A stretch of DNA of 64,000 nucleotides from Candidatus Brevundimonas phytovorans (lineage in GTDB: Bacteria; Pseudomonadota; Alphaproteobacteria; Caulobacterales; Caulobacteraceae): the NCBI GenBank assembly GCA_029203145.1, contig CP119309.1:3001001-3065000 (forward strand). Direction: 5' to 3'. Shown here piece after piece: positions 60,143 to 64,000 of this stretch. How positions within the stretch are numbered: the stretch's first letter is position 1; every line of letters starts with the position of its first letter. The translations under genes were made by a program, and so were the position numbers. A model generated the notes under the pieces. That model had not been told where the DNA came from and did not search any database. It saw nothing but the letters and a program-made list of their open reading frames with translations.

Positions 60143-60604
60143 CTAGGGCTTCAGGCGTTTGGCGTTGGCCACGGCGGCGGCGTGGATGGGCGACAGGGCC
60201 TGGGCCTGCATCTTCAGCAGGGCTTCGCCCATGTCCCAGCTGTCGGACAGGGCGCGCGACCAGACGCCCATGCCCCAGGCGGTCTGGAGGGCGGCGGCGC
60301 CGGCCAGACTGTCGGCGCGCGACAGCCGGGCCATGTGGGCCGAGGCCTCAAGCCCTTCGCGGTCGGCGATGCGGCGGCCCTGATCGGCCAGGTCCAGCGC
60401 GCCCGTGGCCACGGCGCCCGCAGAGGCGGTCAGGGCCTCGACCTTTTCCACGCCCATCCGGCTCAGCTCGGCGTGATCGGCGCGCAGCGGATCGGCCAGG
60501 GCCTCGCCCATGATGGCCAGACGACGGGCGATGACCTGGGCCGAGGCCTCCGCGGTCTCCTGTCCGGCGCGGGCGGTGCGGGCGGCGCGATCAATGGGGT
60601 TCAT
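60143..60604 (-). CDS. phasin-like helical protein
   Basis: A 153-residue, all-helical, alanine-rich protein: ARAGQETAEASAQVIARRLAIMGEALADPLRADHAELSRMGVEKVEALTASAGAVA in outline. The composition and length resemble phasins that coat polyhydroxyalkanoate granules, but no signature proves it and no pha genes are in the window. The start is ATG 60604. It lies 55 bases downstream of the creatininase-family gene on the same strand. Confidence 0.5.
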   Translation of the reverse strand: MNPIDRAARTARAGQETAEASAQVIARRLAIMGEALADPLRADHAELSRMGVEKVEALTASAGAVATGALDLADQGRRIADREGLEASAHMARLSRADSLAGAAALQTAWGMGVWSRALSDSWDMGEALLKMQAQALSPIHAAAVANAKRLKP

Positions 60605-60659
60605 GCAGGGACCGTGGGCCTGTTCCGCCTGCCGGGCAAGCAGAACAGGCCCGTCACAT

Positions 60660-61472
60660 TCAGGGAAGGACTTCGGCGGCGAAGGCCGAGACGTCCTGGA
60701 TCAGCGCCGGGATGGCGGCGTCGATGATGCGCTGGCCTTTTTCCGGGCTGGCCTGGGCCGGGTCCGAACCGATGCGGCCGTCGGGGAAGCGGGCGCGGTA
60801 GTCGAGCGCGTCGCGGATCGGGCCGTTGGGGGCGATCCTGGGGCTGTAGTCGGCGATCTTGATGTGGTCGGGATAGGCGGCCTGGGTGACGGCGATCTCC
60901 GACGGGGTGGCGTGGGCGCCGTGGCCGACCGGGAAGATGTCCTCGCACAGCTTGTGCACGCCGGGGAGGTCCCACCAGTTGCGCAGCTTCAGCACGAAGG
61001 GCGGCTGCCCATATTCTTGGCCTACCGCCTCGCGCGCGGCGCTCGGCTGCGTGAGGCCGGCCTTGCCAAAGGACCAGTCGGCGTAGATCTCGGCGAAGGT
61101 GGCCTCGATGGTGGCGACATTGCCGCCGTGGCCGTTGAGGAAATAGATGCGCTCGAAGCCGTGACGGGCCAGCGAGGCCACCCAGTCGGTGATGGCGGCC
61201 ATGAAGGTCGAGGGGCGCAAGGAGATGGTCCCGGCGAAGGCCAGGTGATGCTGGGCCATGCCGATGTTGAAGGTCGGGGCGATGATCAGGTTCTCGTCGC
61301 CCTTCTCGGCGGCGTGGGCGATGATCTCGGGGCAGAGCCAGTCGGTGCCGAGGAGGCCGGTGGGGCCATGCTGCTCGTTCGAGCCGATCGGCACGATGAC
61401 CGTCTTGGACAGGGCGGCGCCGGACTTCAGGCGGGCGTCGATTTCGGGCCAGGACGACAGGTGGATCAGCAT
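60660..61472 (-). CDS. creatininase family protein
   Basis: A 270-residue metal-dependent amidohydrolase of the creatininase fold. The metal site is suggested by GSNEQHGPTG (Glu33, His35), Asp44 in GTDW, and the later NGHGGN motif with His and Glu residues. Members hydrolyse creatinine, mycofactocin precursor or formamidopyrimidine intermediates; the substrate here is unknown. The start is ATG 61472; the longer frame to 61535 is rejected. Confidence 0.88.
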   Translation of the reverse strand: MLIHLSSWPEIDARLKSGAALSKTVIVPIGSNEQHGPTGLLGTDWLCPEIIAHAAEKGDENLIIAPTFNIGMAQHHLAFAGTISLRPSTFMAAITDWVASLARHGFERIYFLNGHGGNVATIEATFAEIYADWSFGKAGLTQPSAAREAVGQEYGQPPFVLKLRNWWDLPGVHKLCEDIFPVGHGAHATPSEIAVTQAAYPDHIKIADYSPRIAPNGPIRDALDYRARFPDGRIGSDPAQASPEKGQRIIDAAIPALIQDVSAFAAEVLP

Positions 61473-61556
61473 GGGGAACTCCGCGAGGGGGCAGACAGAT
61501 CCCGGCGCTTTACGCCCATCCGGCTCAGCGGCCAAACACGAGCGACCTGAGGCAGC

Positions 61557-62156
61557 CTAGTTCGGGGCGAAGGCGCGAATGAAGCGCCGGGCCGTCTCGC
61601 GGGCGCGCGCCGGGGCCTGATCCGGGTGAGGGTGGGGCAGGCCCAGGACCGAGCGCAGATGGCCGTGGCCCAGGGTCATGCCGGCGAACATTTCGGCGGC
61701 CGCCGCCGGATCGGGCACGGACAGCCGGCCCAGCCGGTCCTGCTCGGCCAGCCAGGCGGCGATGCGACGCACGCTCTCGCCCGGTCCGGCGTCGTAGATG
61801 GCGCGGGCCAGTTCGGGCGCTTCGGGCGACATCAGGGCCACCCCGCGCAGGGAGGCGCCCTTGCCCTCGCGGCAGATCTTGCGGATCAGGGTCTCGGCGA
61901 TGGCGGCCAGAACCGCTTCCGGCTCGGCCCCGGATTTCAGCGGGGCGGTGATCGCGTCCGAGCGCTGGGCCGCCAGAGCGCGGGCGATGTCGATCTTGGT
62001 CGGAAAGCGGTTGTAGAGGGTCTGTTTCGACACCCCCGCCCGGCGCGCGATCTCGGTCATCGAGGCCTGGGCGCCCTTTTCGACAAACAGGTCCGAGGCC
62101 GCCTGAAGGATGGCGGCGCTCTTGTGCTCGTCGACCTGACCGGGCGCGCGGGGCAT
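61557..62156 (-). CDS. TetR-family transcriptional regulator
   Basis: A 199-residue repressor. The N-terminal helix-turn-helix (about 14-60) reads ILQAASDLFVEKGAQASMTEIARRAGVSKQTLYNRFPTKIDIARAL. The C-terminal ligand domain is helical. Located one base after the MFS stop on the same strand, it is probably the local regulator of the efflux operon. The start is ATG 62156; longer frames overlap the MFS gene. Confidence 0.9.
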   Translation of the reverse strand: MPRAPGQVDEHKSAAILQAASDLFVEKGAQASMTEIARRAGVSKQTLYNRFPTKIDIARALAAQRSDAITAPLKSGAEPEAVLAAIAETLIRKICREGKGASLRGVALMSPEAPELARAIYDAGPGESVRRIAAWLAEQDRLGRLSVPDPAAAAEMFAGMTLGHGHLRSVLGLPHPHPDQAPARARETARRFIRAFAPN

Positions 62157-62157
62157 G

Positions 62158-63747
62158 TCAGTGCATCTCCGACGGTTCCGCCGAGGGGTTCGGCTTGCCG
62201 GGCTTGGACAGCAGGGTGACGAAGGCGGCGCAGGCGCAGGCCACCGCCAGCAGGGCGAAGGCGTCGCCGAAGGCCAGGGTCGTCGCCTGACGCTGCAACA
62301 TCCCATAGATGGCCTTCATCGCCGAGGCGTGCGGGTCGATGGAGCCTGAGAAGCGTTCGGCCATTCCGGCGATCAGGCCGCGCACGCCCGCATTGGTCTG
62401 GTCGATGCCGCTGGTCAGCTCGACCATGTGCAGGGCCGTATTCTGGGTCAGGGAGGTGTTGAGGATGGCCAGACCGAAGGCGCCGCCGACATTGCGCGAC
62501 AGGTTCACCAGCCCCGAGGCGTTCTTGACCATGTGCGGCGGCAGGGTGGACATGGTCACCTGCTGCGAGGCGATCATGGCGATCATGACGCCGCAGCCGC
62601 GCACAGCCTGGACCGAGGCGAACTCCCAGAAGCCCCACTCTCCCGTCACCAGACGGGCGTCCCACATGCCCCAGGCGCACAGCATGAAGCCAAAGAACAT
62701 CAGGATGCGCGGATCGACCTTGCGCACCAGGCGCCCGGCGAAGGGCGCGGTGGCGAACATGGCCAGACCTGAGACCACCATGGTGGTGCCGACCTCGGCC
62801 GCCGAATAGTCGCGCACCCGTCCAAGAAACAGCGGCATCAGGAAGGTGCCGCCGAACAGGGCCGCCCCGACGATGAAGGTCATCACCACCCCGACCACGA
62901 AGTTGCGGTTGGCGAAGGCGCGCAACTCCACGATCGGGTTGAAATAGGTCAGCGAGCGCCAGATGAAGGCCGGGCCGCAGATCGCCGCGACCACGCTGAG
63001 CAGCAGGATGTGATCGTCGGCCAGCCAGTCGTTCTTGGAGCCTTCCTCCAGCACGAATTGCAGGCTCATCAGGAAGGCGGCCATCAGGCCCAGGCCCCAC
63101 CAGTCGAAGCCCTTGGACAGGCTGGGGTCGCCCTTGTCGAAATGGGCGTAGCGGCTGACCAGAAAGAGGACCAGGACGCCGGGGAAGACGTTGATGAAGA
63201 AGAGCCAGCGCCAGCTGAGCGCCTCGGTCAGATGCCCGCCCAGGGTCGGGCCGACCGTGGGAGCCAGGGTGACGATCAGGCCCATGATGACGCTGGCGGT
63301 GACGCGCTTCTCCGGCGGAAAGGCGGTGAAGGCCACGGCGAAGACGGTCGGGATCATGGCCCCGCCGAGGAATCCCTGCAGCGCCCGGAAGAAGATCATC
63401 ATCTCCACCGACGATGACAGGCCGACGATCACGCTCATGGCCAGGAAGCCGGCGCAGGAGGCCAGGAACAGCTTCTGCGTGCCCCACAGCCGCGACAGGT
63501 ATCCCGACAAGGGGATCATCACGACCTCGGGGATCAGATAGGCGGTCTGAATCCAGCTGATCTCGTCGGCGGAGGCGCCGATCCCGGCCTGAATCTGGGG
63601 CAGGGAGGCGGCGACGATCTGGATGTCCAGAATGGCCATGAACTGGCCGATGACCATGCCGGCGAAGCCGAGCAGCAGGACGGTCCAGTTGATCTCGGGC
63701 TTGTCTGCGACCGCCGGGGCGTCCGCAGGAAGGACGCCGTCTCTCAC
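62158..63747 (-). CDS. DHA2-family MFS multidrug exporter (EmrB/QacA type)
   Basis: A 529-residue inner-membrane proton-driven exporter with about 14 transmembrane helices. The family signatures FMAILDIQIVAASLPQIQAGIG, LSGYLSRLWGTQKLFL and IVTLAPTVGPTLGGHLTEALSWRWLFFINVFPG are clear. With the HlyD-type adaptor it would form an EmrAB-like efflux pump. It starts at GTG 63747, whose GTGA overlaps the hlyD stop by 4 bases. The substrate is unknown. Confidence 0.93.
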   Translation of the reverse strand: MRDGVLPADAPAVADKPEINWTVLLLGFAGMVIGQFMAILDIQIVAASLPQIQAGIGASADEISWIQTAYLIPEVVMIPLSGYLSRLWGTQKLFLASCAGFLAMSVIVGLSSSVEMMIFFRALQGFLGGAMIPTVFAVAFTAFPPEKRVTASVIMGLIVTLAPTVGPTLGGHLTEALSWRWLFFINVFPGVLVLFLVSRYAHFDKGDPSLSKGFDWWGLGLMAAFLMSLQFVLEEGSKNDWLADDHILLLSVVAAICGPAFIWRSLTYFNPIVELRAFANRNFVVGVVMTFIVGAALFGGTFLMPLFLGRVRDYSAAEVGTTMVVSGLAMFATAPFAGRLVRKVDPRILMFFGFMLCAWGMWDARLVTGEWGFWEFASVQAVRGCGVMIAMIASQQVTMSTLPPHMVKNASGLVNLSRNVGGAFGLAILNTSLTQNTALHMVELTSGIDQTNAGVRGLIAGMAERFSGSIDPHASAMKAIYGMLQRQATTLAFGDAFALLAVACACAAFVTLLSKPGKPNPSAEPSEMH

Positions 63748-64000
63748 CGACCCGTGTCCAGAGAGGCGACGGCCACCTGACTCAGATGGGCGTCGGCGAA
63801 GGCGGCGCCGCCCTGGCTCTTGAGATCCACCTTGACCTCGACCGAAAGACCGGGGCGCAGGGCGATGGGCTCGCCCGAGGCGCGGCGGTCGACGACGATG
63901 CGGACGGGCACGCGCTGGGTGATCTTGGTGAAGTTGCCGGTGGCGTTCTCGACCGGGATCAGGGCGAACTCCGAGCCCGTGGCCGGGGCGAAGCTGTCGA
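63744..64000 (-). CDS. HlyD/EmrA-family membrane fusion protein (C-terminal part)
   Basis: Only the last 84 codons lie in the window. They read FALIPVENATGNFTKITQRVPVRIVVDR and ALRPGLSVEVKVDLKS. This is the beta-barrel segment of EmrA-type periplasmic adaptors, which connect the MFS pump to an outer-membrane channel. Its stop overlaps the MFS GTG start by 4 bases. The N-terminal membrane anchor and coiled coil are beyond the right edge. Confidence 0.88.
   Translation of the reverse strand, partial: DSFAPATGSEFALIPVENATGNFTKITQRVPVRIVVDRRASGEPIALRPGLSVEVKVDLKSQGGAAFADAHLSQVAVASLDTGR

Overview
The window reads as the replication-origin region of a GC-rich alphaproteobacterium of the family Caulobacteraceae, most like Brevundimonas or Caulobacter. 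The evidence is gene order and content: ppsR-maf-aroE-coaE-dnaQ on one side and hemE-hemH-hemJ-rho-mnmE-mnmG-rsmG-parA-parB-holA-lptE-leuS on the other, as in Caulobacter crescentus, together with NtrZ, CenR, a large NAD-glutamate dehydrogenase and a CC0125/CC1285-type lipoprotein. All calls come from reading the sequence; no database search was run.

Layout. 1-4053: start of a large NAD-glutamate dehydrogenase (minus strand, cut by the left edge). 4054-7260: an unannotated small-RNA-like locus with two C-rich loops and a terminator, a PerM/AI-2E type membrane protein and a HerA-like ATPase. 7281-7924: a lower-GC patch with two orphan ORFs and a dispersed repeat. 7990-14559: envelope and housekeeping genes (mltA, Tim44-like, secB, a small monooxygenase, then the translationally coupled ppsR-maf-aroE-coaE chain and dnaQ). 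14560-15082: the likely chromosome origin, with eleven GGCGCC palindromes, six GANTC sites and DnaA-like boxes but no TTAA. 15083-25689: heme genes, rho, tRNA-modification genes and the parAB segregation operon. Five parS sites flank the origin, one of them inside secB. 25871-41419: holA, lptE, leuS, ntrZ, cenR, a LysR regulator, xth, lolA, ftsK and a UbiH-family monooxygenase, with a second small-RNA-like element between lolA and xth. 41619-47333: micro-genes, Lon-domain protein, thioredoxin-like chaperone, and map coupled to an orphan ParD-like antitoxin. 47472-52529: envelope proteins, including four tandem paralogous exported proteins. 52541-59763: argG, metK, tRNA-Thr, hemD, hemC, tsaD, gpsA and a Rieske protein. 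59911-64000: small proteins, a creatininase-family enzyme and an efflux operon (tetR, DHA2 MFS, hlyD cut by the right edge).

How the parts work together. The centre of the window is a chromosome maintenance neighbourhood: origin, parS cluster, ParA/ParB, DNA polymerase III delta and epsilon, and FtsK. Heme synthesis is split into hemE-hemH-hemJ beside the origin and hemC-hemD 40 kb away. CenR and NtrZ point to envelope and two-component control.

Beyond annotation, the most notable signals are: (i) a family of about ten palindromic elements with a covarying outer stem, a fixed inner layout and a conserved TTG, mostly just downstream of stop codons and in the same orientation as the gene; (ii) two candidate small RNAs with C-rich, anti-Shine-Dalgarno-like loops followed by intrinsic terminators; (iii) an origin rich in helically phased GGCGCC and lacking canonical CtrA half-sites; (iv) an orphan antitoxin coupled to methionine aminopeptidase with an 11-bp triple repeat in its promoter; and (v) a tandem array of small exported paralogues, two of which share a conserved upstream motif.
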